DNA from: Helopsaltes ochotensis
Lineage: Eukaryota > Chordata > Aves > Passeriformes > Locustellidae
Reading direction: 5' to 3'
Assembly (NCBI GenBank): GCA_013400155.1
Contig: VXBM01000044.1
Coordinates: forward strand, 1,439,059-1,503,058
DNA: 64,000 bases
Made by a program: the position numbers and the translations under genes. The notes under the pieces are model-generated. The model was not told where the DNA came from, did not search any database, and saw nothing but the letters and a program-made list of their open reading frames with translations. The stretch's first letter is position 1. Each line of letters opens with the position of its first letter. Shown in pieces: positions 25,076-38,900 of the stretch.

Positions 25076-28021
25076 TCTCTCTATGTAACAATGCAGCCAT
25101 GTCTGTCTTCATGGCACACAGTTTTTAATACTTCACCCTCATTGTTATTCCGAGCCAAGGCTGATGGTATGTGAAATACTCCTAAAGCGTTCCTCATACA
25201 ATCACCAGGATGACTAACGCAGTGATTAAAAAAAAAAAAAACTGACTCGGTTAAACATTTTTTTGTAAGATATATATTCAGAGTAAAGTCTTAAGAACAC
25301 ATCCACCTTCTTTAAACCAAAAAAATCCCTCAAGAATAAACAGTTATACTGTTTATTGTCTACAGCAGTTTTCCACAGTGCAGGGAGAGATCAACTGCCC
25401 ATATACACGCAGGTGGTGTCCAACAGAGAGACTAGCAGGTTATTTATAACACAGACAATATAACCTGTGAGGGCATTCCTGAAAGGGATCACATGGCACC
25501 TTTCTGCCATGAATTACTGCACTGCAATATTCTGTTCCCATGTCATTTCAGATGCAATTTGCTTATGAAAAACTATGCTTAGGCCCAAAGTGCCACACGA
25601 AGAAAGTTGTAAGCACTTAACTAGTCTTGAAAGGCACGTTTCTATGTCACCCCCGTAATTTTTTATTCACATTTTCTGAGATGTGAATGTGAATTTCTGA
25701 CATTTCTGCATGTTTCCCCTGTGCTTTTCTGTGTGGTGCTAGTGCCAGCCCTCCACACCTACTAGCTCTCCTTTTCTCATCAGCTTTTCAGTTGATCAAG
25801 GAAAAGAACTGACTGCTGAAAAAGGAATTTCTCCATCCCAAAATTAGCTTGGAGAAATGCCACATACAGTTGTTGGAAAACAGCTTGGCTTTATCACACT
25901 GGCAATTCAAGTAATACTGCAATTCAGTCCATTCAGAAAGATTCAAGGAAAGGAAACGGTGAGATAAAGTAAAGAGACAGCCTTGTTAAGCATTTGCAAT
26001 GTCCCTAATGGAACGGACCGAATCTGATGTTTTGTGTGTCCCCTCAAATTAGGTTACTAAACATACTTCCTGAAGTTCAGCCCTGCTCATCTTGAAGCTG
26101 TTCACATGTCCCACACAAATGGAATCCCCAATTCAGATGACATTATTCATCCATTTAAATATACAAATTTATAACAACACATTAATGAATCCAGCAACTT
26201 TTCAGTTTTATGCAGAAACTGGGGAGAGGTTCACCCTGGCTCTGTCACATCTCTACATCTGATTTGGGATATGAAAGATCTGGAGACAGAATCTTACAGA
26301 CAGGAACTATTTAGGTATCTCAGGATCCTTTCTCTCAACTCCTGTGAAGTGCCCAGAAGTGTTTGTAGGTGCCTTACTCACACCTTCATAAACTTGGCCT
26401 TTAGTATTTCTCTGTTTCCAGAGACGTGCTGGGCTTCTTGGCAACAACTCACAGCTCATCACTTTGGTAGGGCTCCCTGTGGCTGCCCAGGTACAGCCTG
26501 GACAAAGGAGGCCAGGATTAGCAACACACCTTTTGCTACAAGAAGAGAACAGACTGATGGCAGGGCAGGCACCAACGGGATGGTGCAGGAAAGACCACAT
26601 TTTACTCTTATTTTGGCATTACAATATGACATACAAAGGAAAAAAATCAAGAATTGGTTCCATACAGTTCAGCCAGACAAGACCTACAGCAGGCACTATT
26701 AATGGTGTTAAGATGTCTACAAACATCTGAGCAGCATAAATAGCAATACTTGAAACGTGATCATGCCCAAAACTAAAAAGATACAGAAACAAAAAACAGA
26801 AATTACTTTCTTTATATTTAAAGTTGCTTTAGATTTTAACCTCCTGATCACAGCATGAAAAACTAAATCAAAAGGAAAATCTTGCATTTTATGACACTGC
26901 ATACTAAGCAATCAACACAACATCATGCTTAAATGAAAACTCTGTTAGAAACAAACACAGCGACGCACAAAGACCTACAACAGTTTTCTTCACACAGTTC
27001 TAAAAAATAAATATTAACATAAAAATTTGAAGTTGTACCTAGTTCCCAGTTTTACCATGCTTAGCCCCAAGGAGACACACTTATCCATTTATTGTTTGAA
27101 AAAGCTGCCAAGACTAATACAGAAAATTTATTTTAGACTCAGCTTTATTTTACTATCAATATAGTAAAGTGAAAACAACCTTTCACATGAACCAAAGCCA
27201 TGAAGTACTTTCACATACACTTGAGTTCTTGGAGCTACAAGCTGTTTCTTGGGTTTTTTATTAGTTGATGTTTTAAACCATTATAAAGTACGTTTTACTG
27301 ATCAAACATGGAATACAAGGTAAGAATCCACAAGCACAAGAACCACTTTTACAAAGGCCATCGGAGCATGAAACTGATTTTGACAGGTCAGACATGATCT
27401 ATCCAGCTCCATGATTACAGTAGGACAAGGACTGTGTTTAAGACCAGTAGATACAACTGAGGTTTCCAAGGCAAGACTTTCTCAAAAACGATACATGCTT
27501 AAAGTGTAGTAATTGTATCTGGTTACATACGTAGGTAGTTCTAACATAAATTACATAAATATGTTAAAGCAAGCAAAATATTCTATTGTTTTACTGAAAT
27601 ATAGGAACTTCGTAGTTTGCAAACCAACAATAACAATTTTCTTTCACACACGATCAAGCAAAAAGAAATGAATGTGACAGCTTTCCTTACCCAGAGTACA
27701 AGGGGTTATCACAGGAAACAGCAAAAAAAGTCATGCTGAAACGATGGAAAATACCTTGGCAGTGTCCTTTTAAAGTCATAACTTATTATGGAAAACCAGC
27801 ATTCACAAGCATAAATTTGTTTCTGTATAATTCACTGCCCAGTGACATTTGATTCCTTCCTAAAAAACCTGTATTTAAGAGGAAAGTCATAAAACTGAAA
27901 AAATGGCAATGACTGAGTAATTCATGGCTTGGTGCTCTATTAGCAATTAATAAATTCACCTAGCAATATCCAGAACCTAGTCATCTGCCACTTTTTATTT
28001 AATTCATTTCATTTTCCGTAC
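25076..28021. other. non-coding stretch
   Basis: AT-rich DNA with an A13 run at 25228. A 55-nt splice-bounded segment on the plus strand at 27265-27319 (acceptor ggttttttattag, donor AAG|GTAAGA) is open in one frame, reading DVLNHYKVRFTDQTWNT, but is too short to call. Nothing else is supported. Confidence 0.35.
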
Positions 28022-28116
28022 CTTGCATATCCTCTGCGGCAATCACACATAGTGCCTTTACCTTGCTTGCAGAACACTAGGAATTCCTCATTGAACTTCA
28101 GCATTTCAGGCATCAT
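28022..28116 (-). other. candidate exon (weak), Cys-containing frame
   Basis: On the minus strand an acceptor-like ...aataaag| at 28117 precedes MMPEMLKFNEEFLVFCKQ, continuing GKGTMCDCRRGYAR. Two donor-like sites follow: AAG|GTAAAG at 28062/28061 and AAG|GTACGG at 28022/28021. The CDCRRGY ending is reminiscent of EGF-like modules, but one motif of this kind is not proof. The polypyrimidine tract is poor. The frame is open upstream to a stop, giving about 48 codons in all. I cannot name a family. Confidence 0.18.
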
Positions 28117-31100
28117 CTTTATTGCATCATTACATGCACACAAAATAAATAGATCTTATAATGTAGTGGAGAGTGTAGTACTTAACAAAGGCCCTCAACT
28201 GTTTCACAAATAGCTCTCAAGTTTCTGATGTTCAGTGTGTTCATTTATATTTCATTATCTAGGATGGGATATGATTTGCTTGGGAGTATTTTGGCCTTAA
28301 ACAGCTCCAAAAAGAAGTTCATCAAACCCAAAGAGAAGCTTTTGAATCATATTCATGGCAAGGAGATGCAGTATAAATGGATCCCGACAACCTCTCTCTA
28401 TTTGGCCACTTAATGAGTAAGTAAGAGCCCTGATGGAAGGCAAAAATATTCCAAACTGAAGAGACTCTTGAAGAGATCACTTTATCATTTGAACCTTTCC
28501 TCCCCATCACAGCAAGTCAAACACCCAAGTGATCCAAACTGAAAGCCAGAGAGGAGGAAAGGCAGTTCCTTGAAGTAGGCAAGTACTTAGGGCTTGCAAA
28601 TTGCAGAAAACACACAATACTCTACCACTTCCTGCATTACACATTTCATACATGAGTTTAACAATAAATTATAATCGGTCTTCAGCAATCAAGGCATTGA
28701 TCCAGTAAGAACCATGCATCAGCAGCAGTGTCAGCCATTGAGTCATAATGGCCTTCTTCATTACTTTCCCAGAGGTTCTAAGGGAGAATGAAGATACTTC
28801 AGCCAGTTTCTGTTTCTTAGCATTTGTGGAACAGAAGCAAGATTTTGTTCCTATTCCATTTCTATTTTTGCTCCTGTGAGAGAAGAAGCAATAGTTCTGG
28901 ACCCAAAGATGGGATGATCCCTATATCCCCTCAATTTTCTATGCAGCCTATGCTAATACATCTGATACTGCCTTTTACTCTTTCTTTTCTTCCTACGTAT
29001 GTCTTAATATTGACAGATATCACAGTGGTACACAGGACTCTAATGGCAAGTACTTAGGCTCTGGAACAGCAAAAGCTCAATATTCAAGCAACAAAAAAAA
29101 AAAAAAAACAGAATAATCAAATAAAACCAATACTAGCATCTGGCTGTGCCCTGGTATTCACTGGAATGGCCAAGCAAAAGGAGCTCTCAATTCCCCTCTT
29201 CTACATCAACATCACGTCAACAAAAACAGACTAGTTTTCTATGCTACCAAGTATAGAATTCCCCCACTTGGGCATTGCAATTTGCGTGACTGTTTTAGGA
29301 CATTTTATGCAACACTATTGACAACAGCACAGTTTCCAAACAGTCCAGGGGGCAATTTTCAGGGAGTCAGAGATAGTGTTTGGTTGCAGTACAGTTTCAC
29401 TCAGAAGGCAAAAGTCTGCCCCATGGCACACTGCTGTAACTCACAGAGAGAACAACTCCAGTCATTAACTGACTTGCAACACAGGTGGCAGATTTCAGTT
29501 TAACACCAATGCCTGACCTGTAGCAACATACCAGCTTCCTCCAGTGCAGTCTCCTGCATCGTTCAACTGTGTTGCTACTGAGATGCAGTGGGAAGGCAAG
29601 AGCCCACTCATATTTCAGGTTGTCCCAATTCACATCCTTAGCATTTCTTGAGTAATCTACAAAGCTTCAACAATGTGATGAAGCTTCCTTGAGAAAGAGA
29701 TCAATAACTTAGTATACTGCAAAAATTAATTCAATTCCTGTTGATAACAAGAAGATACAAGGAGGTAATAACTGATTTTGTCTGCCACAAATTCTGGGGT
29801 TTTTATTTAAATATTCCTACTGGTACTACCTTATTTTGCTTTTTCTCTGGCCTTTGCAGCATGATTTCTGGCATATCTCTCAAGACAGGCACATACATCT
29901 GACAGTTTCAACAGGGAAACTGAGAGAAAACTTCACCAATACCACTCAGTACTTAAAAATCCCTTTGCCTTCTTTCTTTCTTGTCTTCATCACTGGAAAC
30001 ATGGGAAGTGAAGTTTTATGCCAATATTTTTATGCACGTTGTTTTCCAAAAAAGTTGCCTTAAACATTATGATAGACTCCTTTATTAAACAGTATTATCT
30101 CAAGAATTTCTCCATTATTTTGCTTGGTAACACATAAAAGGAGGAAATAATTTTAATCAAAGTGAAACAAGTCTCAACCTGGAAACTGCAAAAACATGTC
30201 TTTTTCAGTGTCTTCAGCTAACTTAAACTCAATTTGGTAGACAATGAAATTGTGGGTGTTACACTACATAACTGGCAATGGTATCAGTGGATCCAGTAAT
30301 GGTACAAAACAGAATTACAACTTTCAGACTTGTACTTTTGAATTCTAACATACTGCAATTGAAGGGGCATCAACAGAAGGCTAACAGCAGTTCATCAGTA
30401 ACCTAAGAAACTGTAGGCAAATTCAGAAGTTTGGGGGTTGTTTGTTGGTTTGGTTTTTTACACTTCTTTCTTCCTCTCACCTCAGACTCGACATTTAGTC
30501 TTTCAGTGTTAAAATGTTCGTTCTTACTGGTTTGGTTTCTGCTGAGAAAATTGGTTTATTACCAGTCCTTCACAATAATTTTTCATGGTAACTCCTCTGC
30601 AGGAAGAGAGTAACTTTTAATGTCAGTGTGAATATGATTCTGTATATCTGTAGCACTGAATTTATAGCACACATGTGGAAAATCTTGTAAACTGCCCTTC
30701 TCTTGATAGGCTGTGCAGTAAACTGTACAGTATTTTAATTAATTTCTTAATTACAAACCTAAAGTGTGGTAGTTGAAATCTCACATGCATGCACAGCCGA
30801 GATTGTTGCTTTAGCCTGACTAACACAAGGCAGATCAAGTTAGAAATGCTCAAAATATGGAGAACCAGCTGGAAAGACAGTTACTGGCTCTTGCCTGCTT
30901 TTACTCACTTCCTATTTTATTCCTTCTCTGATAATTACCAGACTACTTTTCCCAAGCCTTATGTTTTAACCTTCTAAAAATCTCAGAAGCCTGAAATACC
31001 ACAACAGAGGAATTAGTACCAAACCAGGGACATTCTGTTGACTGAGTTACTTAGCAGTTGTATTTCATGATAAAAACATAATGGTTTGTGTATTTGGTGC

Positions 31101-34100
31101 CACTGATTAATCCAGGTACCTGCTGTCACAGATGCATGTGAAGCAGGACATCCAGGTGCTGTGAGCAGCAGGTCATGCAGAAATTTCCATTTCTGTAATG
31201 TGGCCACAGAGCAAATACAATTTTCTCTCCGATTTTACTCATTTGAGTATGAGTTCCCATTGCTGATCTTTACTCTTGTAAGGTTCAACACCATGGACTT
31301 ATCAAGTCAAACCATCTTACAGTGACAAGACTACATACAAGAATGACACAGAAAACCAGCCTACCACTTCAGGCCAAGTTTCTATCTCTTGTTATTTTCT
31401 ACAGTGGCCAGATGTGTAGGCCCTTTGGAAGAAAATATGGTCTTTCCTCCTTTCCTCTGTGAGCTTTTAACAGTTGCAGATAAAATGTTTCCTGAGCCTA
31501 ATGAAGTTGCTTTAATTATGAAATCCCAATGGATCTCCTAAGTTCCCATCCAATCTTCTCCTGAAAGGTACGGTAGAAAGTATCTGTTCTTTCAAAATAC
31601 TTAGGGTTCTTCCCTGACCTCTCATGTGCCTAACGGCTTGGACCTAGGCAAATCTGCAAATTTCAACCAAACTATTTCAGGAGGACACGAACAGTTCTTA
31701 TGCCTGACAGAAGAGCATTCATGTGAGTAACTACAGCAACAGTGGCTCCAAGTGCTGCATTTGCACATTCCCCAGGTACCCACACAGAGATTAGCTGAGC
31801 ATAGCACCAGCATGGAGCTAAGTCCTGTGCCCTCTGCAGCAAACAGAACTGATGGAGCCTGAAGAGCACAGGCTCTCTCAAACACTGTTACAAAGATAAA
31901 TTTTAGTATATCGCAATTAGACATGCCAACCACGATAATATTGAGGGTTACAGGAACAGGAGCCAGCTGGAGAACCACTCCTGCTACTGCTTTTAGACTG
32001 CAGAGGTAGGACTGTGTAGGCACCAGCACAGACCTGCCTCTGACTGCACTGTTCATGCCCTGCCAGCCCCTGTGCTACCCACCACTATCCTCACTGCCAG
32101 CTTTCAGGTGCTTTACATTTCCCAGCCACATTTAAAACACGCACCATGCCCATCCAAACAAAGCCCACTACCTACGCTCTGAGAAGATCTGTGACTAGCT
32201 TAATACTTCATTTTCAGATGGCTAAAATTAGACAAGAGTCTGCCACTCCCTTCTACTTCTTTAAAGCTTTTAGTACATTTTATTCTGCTCTTACGCAAAA
32301 TATGCCTGCTGTAACAGCTTGCAACCAAAGCAAAAGTAGAAGGCACCAAGATTTTGCAGAGAGGAGTTCTGTATGAGCTAAGGAACAATCAGACTCCTGT
32401 ACAGCTGGGAGATGATACCAGGGAGGTGGCCGGGGCTGTTCCACCACAGAGCCATGCAGCCACTCTGGGCTTGGCCTCGACACGCTGCAGCAGCAGCACA
32501 TAGTGGGGATGCGCGGGTACCTAACACAGCACAACCACACCGACTGTGCTGCATTCAGAGAACTTGCAATCCTACCTTTACAGCATGAGCAGCCTGTGCA
32601 ACTCTGTGAACAGGTTACTGCCCACAGCACGCAGAGTTTTGCTGGTTTTTCTTTAAAGTATCTTTACTAACCAGAGTGTCCCTCAAACACCAATGCTGCT
32701 CTGCATTCGATGCTGAGTGTAGCACTGCTGGTTGATACTATAGTAGTATATGCCAGACATGTTGGGTTTTTAAAAAAATGTTTAAAAAGCAGTAATAATC
32801 GTGCAGTCTCCTGAGAATACATTTATTTCTGCAGTATAAAATAAAATTAAATTCCTCAATCTCAAAAACTATTAAAAGGTTGTATTTAAAATGCATGAAG
32901 CATTAAAAAGACATCAAAATTAAAATAATCTCATAAATCTCTTCATTTAAAAGACTTATTAGAATACAGATAGAGGCAGAAAACAGCTGCCCTGCAGACT
33001 AAAGCAGTAAATTATGACTATTTTAACTTTTTTTTCATTTTCATCATTGAAATTTTCCTCACAGAATTACTGCAGTAGTATAAAAAGACCAACTGCCCCT
33101 ATATTTAACATGTGAATAGTAATTTATTTTTCAGTGGACTTCACAACAGATAAGCTGTATATTCTTTCAAATGTCAGCAGACTATGGGATCGCTTCCAGA
33201 CAAAGGAGGTGGGGAATGTTTTCAGAAATCACTATTGCATGCAAAACTATAGAATTAATCAGCAATTCATTCTCTTTGACACAACAGCAGCGGGAAACTG
33301 CAGCAATTGTGATCCAGCACTCCAAACTCCTCCTGCACTCTCTTGGCTATTAATTTTTAACAGAATTCCAAAGTTCGGTATATTTAAATATTAGCAGGCT
33401 GACTTGTGAATTGCTAAGCATGTTCCAGCTCCAGGAAGTTTGCTTGTTTAGGGACCTAATCATCATGTTAAAAATCTCCATTTAGTCAAGAGTTAGGCTT
33501 CTCTTAAAAGCAAAGAGCCGCCTTCTCATTGGGCAATACTGAGATTGGTATAAGAAGATTCAAGGGCAAAGGGGGAAGACACATGAGACAAGAAAATCAA
33601 TCAGTAATATTCAACTTTTTAAAACTGACAGACAAATTAAATTTTTCAGCAAGTACCCTCATTCCTCAGACCATCATTTGTCAGTCTTGATGATACAGAG
33701 CACTCCTTGGAGTACAATTAAACATTAATGCTGATTGCTCCTCAAAGTAGCTCAATCCAGGGAGAAGGCAAAGAAAAAAACCCAAGGGAAGAAGAGTTCA
33801 CACCATTTATCCTCCATCTTATCAGTTTTCCAGTGGTATGATCTTGGAACATCCAGTCTGTTGATATCCAAGCAGATTACAGAAGGAAATGCTAAGGATG
33901 CAGAAAACTAGGGAAATGAACAACAACAATAAAGCTAGCAAGGGGGAATGAAGGGAAAGAAGTGAAATCAAGAGGATAAAGAGTGCTCCCACATAGCAAT
34001 TTGCTGGTTTTGCTTCACTGCAAATTATATCATATGATATTATAAACCACTTTTCCTGACAGCAGTGTGCATTACTGTGCACTGTAACTTCCTTCCTGCT

Positions 34101-37100
34101 TACAAGAGATAAGATTAGTAAATGTTTGCTTTATTAACAACAAGTTGAAATGCTATTAAACCAACTTAATTGATGGTACAGTTACACGGAGTCTGCTTCT
34201 TGTTTATATTTTTCAAAACTTACACCTGCAACAGAAGTTGACTTCTCTCCAAAAAAAATAAACCCAAACCCCATCCGCTGTTCTAATTTTTTCCAACACC
34301 AGCACCTGTTTGGATTGTGTAAAGATCCTTAGCTGTAACTCCAACGAGGATAACAGAAGTGCTGAAGGATAAAAACTCCATGTATTTTATTTACCTTTCT
34401 TATTACTAGACTACCATTATGTTTGGTCAGTGAGTTTCATGTTTTAGGCTTCAAATAAAGCAAGTAGTCAACCAGAAGGCATAGTTTAAACCCAGTGGAT
34501 TAGTGCATCATCAATAAAAAACCACTTCTGCCCTTCTTTTACTTTAGCCTAAGGTTAGCTTCCTCATGAGTGGCTCTGGATGCTTCTGTAACCTTCCCTG
34601 CAAAATGCTTATGCAGAAGAACATTGTGTGTTGTACAGCTGCTTCAGGAAACTGCTGATAATGCCAAGCTTAAATGTACATCACTAAGAACACACCAACT
34701 CCACTGCAACTCAGAGAAGAGCAACTCTCTATGGGGAACAGAAAACCCTTAATTTAACTGCCAACATAAACTGTAAAAGATGATGGTGCTGCTCATCTGA
34801 CAGGGTTCTTGTTCCACTTTGTTGGTTCCCTCATCCTATGCCTGAACCAAACTAATCATTGTTATTTACAGCAAATAGCACACAATTTAAAAGTTAATCT
34901 ATTTTTTTAAAAGCTGCAAAGCAAGTCAACTATACAAATCTCTAAGTGTAATTCCCACTTAATATAAATATACCAGATAAATTACAAGCCAGATCTTATT
35001 TAGTTAGTAATACCTTGACAAGCAACATTATTAAACCTTTAATTTATTATGTCTTCAATTGATCAGTCTCTTACCTGATTGTTATAAAGAACATAATGAT
35101 CGGTACACAGTTGTCAAGACTGTCATGTACACAAGATAGTAAAAGCCCAAAAGAAATTCAGTCTTTTCTTAATAAAATCCATCAAAACCTATTTTTTATT
35201 TACAGATAATGATCATACGCAAGCTAATACGGTCTGAAAAAAGACAGTCAATAATTATGCTTCCTTACAGCATTTTTTCTTTTAACAACTTTGACATAAT
35301 AAATTTTGATGTCTGCTGGAATCTTATCAAAATTACAGTCGTATGACTGTCGGCTCCATTATGTTAGTCTACATGATGGGAGGGGGGAAGCTGACTGGTT
35401 CACAAGAAATTTATTTTGATTACATGATATTATTTTACATTTCAATCACATGGTGACCTGCCTGGTATAGTGTCAGAGTGAAAGATGAGTTTGTATTCGG
35501 GGCTTCAAACGTTACAAGAAAAAAATAATCATAGCAGTATTTCTTATGACTTATGAGATGAAGCAGTAGAAATCACTTGATGTAGCAAATTGTAAGTTTG
35601 AAGGATTTACACAGCTAAGTCCTCTGTAAACTCAGGGTAGCCTCATTCACATCAACAAAAAATACTGCCCAAGAATCTGATGCTCCATCATCTCGTACAC
35701 TACCAAGGTTCTGCAGAAACTAAACTTCAATGTTAGCAAAATGCCTCCATCCTTCTTTATTATGAAGGAGAAAGCCAGAACTGAATACCGATGCCCAATT
35801 CTTAGCATACACTAAAAATGAAATACACTTTCCTTCTGGGCCTGTGAAATCACCTTTCACTTGTATACTTAGCTCCAATGAATGGAAACCCATTAGAGCT
35901 GGAAATAATCATGGTGGTGAGGATTCAGCCAGAGAATTCCTTGGCATAAGAAATTACTTCTTAAACTAAAATCTGAAATGCAACTGTACTATATAGTACT
36001 CCATGTACACACACAAAAACATTCTCTACACACACACACACACACTCTCACACAGTTTCATAAAAATCCAGTGAAGTGCAGTCTGTAAGACTGAAGGATG
36101 GCAGTCCCCATTGTCAGGCTTTTGCTGCAGGAAAGCAGAAGCTGTCTGTAAAAGGGAACACGAAGGTATTTGCTAACATTGCACATCCTTTTTGTAAGGC
36201 ATAACTGCGCAAACAGTTTAAGGTCTGCACACTGTTAAACCCTTATCCCTGAAGATGCTGTGAGAATTCCAATTAATTTTAGACTTCATTTAGCAACTTG
36301 AATACATTAGGAAAGCAATCATCACAACATCCTGCAGAGTGCTTCACACAGCTCTGTATCATCCAAAGTGAAGGCTCACCCTTAGATACAAGGTGCAAGC
36401 AATACTCAAGGTAAACCAATCTCTAGCTGTGAATTAGCAGGGTCTGGAGGTACACACCTAGATTTGAAGGTTTCATTCAGACTCTTGGGAGAAAATCAGA
36501 GAAGTGGGATAGAACAGATCTGTGGTCCCAGTCCAGGCCCCGCACTGACTGATTCTTTGCAACAGGGGGTCAAAAAGGCTGCTCAGATCAGTGTCTGCTC
36601 CTACACAGAGGCTGCAAGTACAGCCACTGGGGTCTCTGCAAGCCACCTGCGACCAGCCTTTCACACACAGTCAACAGAACAGGTCATTCTGAAGGAAGGC
36701 CCATGTATATCAGCTATGATCTCTAGGGAATCTGCAGTGGTACGTATTTTCTAGCATATTCTTCTTCTCAATGGGGTTCTCTTACTACATTGCTTGAAAC
36801 TCCAGCACACACAATCAGCACTTCACCTAACATACTACAACCACAAACCCAGCCAGACAGTTGTGAGCACGATTTTTTTACCTCCACTTTTCCGTCTAAC
36901 GGGACCTTATACTGCCTGTTGGCTTGACTTTTCCAGGTTTTTTATTTTTAGAAAGATTCATACTAGGAAAAACACAGTGGAGGGCCAATCTGGGAAGACA
37001 GGAAGATCCCAGATGGTGTTAGTTGTCATAGATTGACTACATGCCATGACAACTCACAGCAGCTGAGCTGAGGGCCTGCTCCACACCATTTTATCACATT

Positions 37101-38820
37101 GAATATTATGTTACATTTTAATGCATATTTACTAGGTTCACATTTGTCCCCCAGCTTCAACAATGAAGCTTTGATTTAGCTTAATGCATCTGTGAGACTG
37201 AAATTCCTGGTTATCCAAACTCCTAATTGTCTTCTGGTTTAGGACACTCCCATGAGACCCTCAGATAACCATGTTTCCCCTGTATAACACAGCAGTCTTA
37301 TAACCAGATTATAACGCAGTTTTGTCTCACCTATAAAGGTCAGGGCCATAACACAATTTAGCAGTGAGGGTAAAATATGATTTACTTCCATCCACAGGCA
37401 AGACCAAATCATGTTATAACACTGAGGGTAGGGGAAAAACTATCAGGTTACAGCACAATCCTCCAAAGTCATTTTGCCTGTTACAACCATAAACTCTGTG
37501 TTAGCACCTGATAGCAGAGGGAGCATACTACTTAAGCAGGCTATCTCAGTTCCTGGGAAAAATATAACTCTGCATGCTGTTAAGGGAATCCATAATTTTG
37601 ACTGCTGATAATGCATAGAGTGGCCAAGACCTCTACATGCCCCATCTACTTAAATCAATGAAGCCAGAAGAGGCATCAAGGTCATCAATTAATTCTTTGT
37701 GTGTAATATTTGATGATCTCATAACTAGCAACATAAATATTCATTTCACTCCTGGCCCCTCCAACCAAAACCACTGAGACCTCCTACAAAGCATGTGCTA
37801 GAAGACTACAGTGGACCTTCCTGGAGCATTCAGTACTTCATCTGCTTTTAACTGTAGGACGTCCTTCTGGGACAGATCAGCGTAAGCTCCAGATGCCTAC
37901 GCTCCACCTCAGGAGCAGACTCAACAATGCAAAACACAGAAATCAGTTCCCATGCAGCCTCTCTCTGTCATACCAAGAAATTCACAGTTGTGGTGGGGGA
38001 TCTAACTGCCTACTCATACCTACTATTCCTCTTCAAAGAGTTTTCAAAGGAATAAAGCAGCAAATTCTAAACCTGAAACTAGGCCAATCCACTGAATGGT
38101 CTTCCAACTGCTTTCACCCAGTGGTGGTATGAGCCACCATCTTGCTTTCATGGTCAGTCCGTCAGGCCCCATTCTTGCTTCTTAGCTTGCTTTTTTTAGC
38201 TCTGAAGTCAATCTGGGACCTCAGCTCAGTTGCCTATGCAAATGCATCTATCTGAGAGCATCTCCACAAACCTGGATCCAACACACCGTATCCAGGATGC
38301 CTGCACCTTTCTGGGCTAGCAAGTAGAGGCTTTAGCTATCTCAGTTCAGGTAACTGAATGATGCCTTGATGATTTCTTCAAATATCTAGCTTGTACAGTA
38401 CAGAATTCTACAAGTCATTCTAGAGTTCTTAACAGAGGAGTCACGTGAGTCACATTAATACTTTTAAGAGGTAATAAACTGACCTGGGAATAAGGGAGAA
38501 GCAAAGACAAATTAAAAATTAAAATTTCAAACCTAGATTTCAAAACTGGAAGAAAATTTCATTCTCCATCCTAAGACCTCACTACGGTATTTCCCTGTAC
38601 GTAAAAAAAACCAGCTTATACATAGATTCTAAGAAACCGAGTATTGCACTTAGCTTTCTTTAAGTATTTATATTAAAAATATCAGACAAAAATCCAGCAA
38701 ACTTGCTCTTACTGTTGAACCTCAAAAATCTGTTTGAATGACTGCTAAAGAACATAACAATGTGGGGAAGAGTCCAACCACACGGGCAAACTCATTCAGT
38801 TCAGGAGACTGTAAGTCTAC
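28117..38820. other. long non-coding stretch
   Basis: More than 10 kb without a recognisable gene. It holds an A16 run at 29093-29108, the AC microsatellite at 36028-36054, and G+C-richer patches at 31620-32060, 32380-32640 and 36460-36750 whose open frames show no family resemblance and occur on both strands. Confidence 0.4.
36028..36054. repeat. (AC)n microsatellite
   Basis: Nine pure AC units at 36028-36045, then an imperfect extension to 36054. Confidence 0.9.
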
Positions 38821-38900
38821 TCTGGTCTCAGTTTGTAACCCTAGACAAATTAATTAACTTACCTGTGCCTCAGTTTCCTCATCAGTAAATCACAATACCC
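38821..38900 (+). mobile_element. MIR-type SINE remnant
   Basis: Contains the MIR/CORE-SINE central block: a degraded 'gtgaccttgggcaagttact' (here 'gtaaccctagacaaattaat') followed by 'taacttacctgtgcctcagtttcctcatc' and 'agtaaatcacaatacc', matching 'tgtaaaatgggaataata' of the family. The element is tRNA-derived and ancient. It is very diverged and truncated at both ends. Identification is by remembered consensus; the cctcagtttcctcatc core is essentially intact. Confidence 0.75.

Noticed and set aside
26271..26702. 143-codon plus ORF
   Set aside because: Opposite-strand and alternate-frame ORFs of similar size overlap it, with no splice or promoter support.
31622..32056. 144-codon minus ORF in a G+C-richer patch
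   Set aside because: No splice sites, domains or family resemblance, and overlapping frames are open on the same strand; likely chance.
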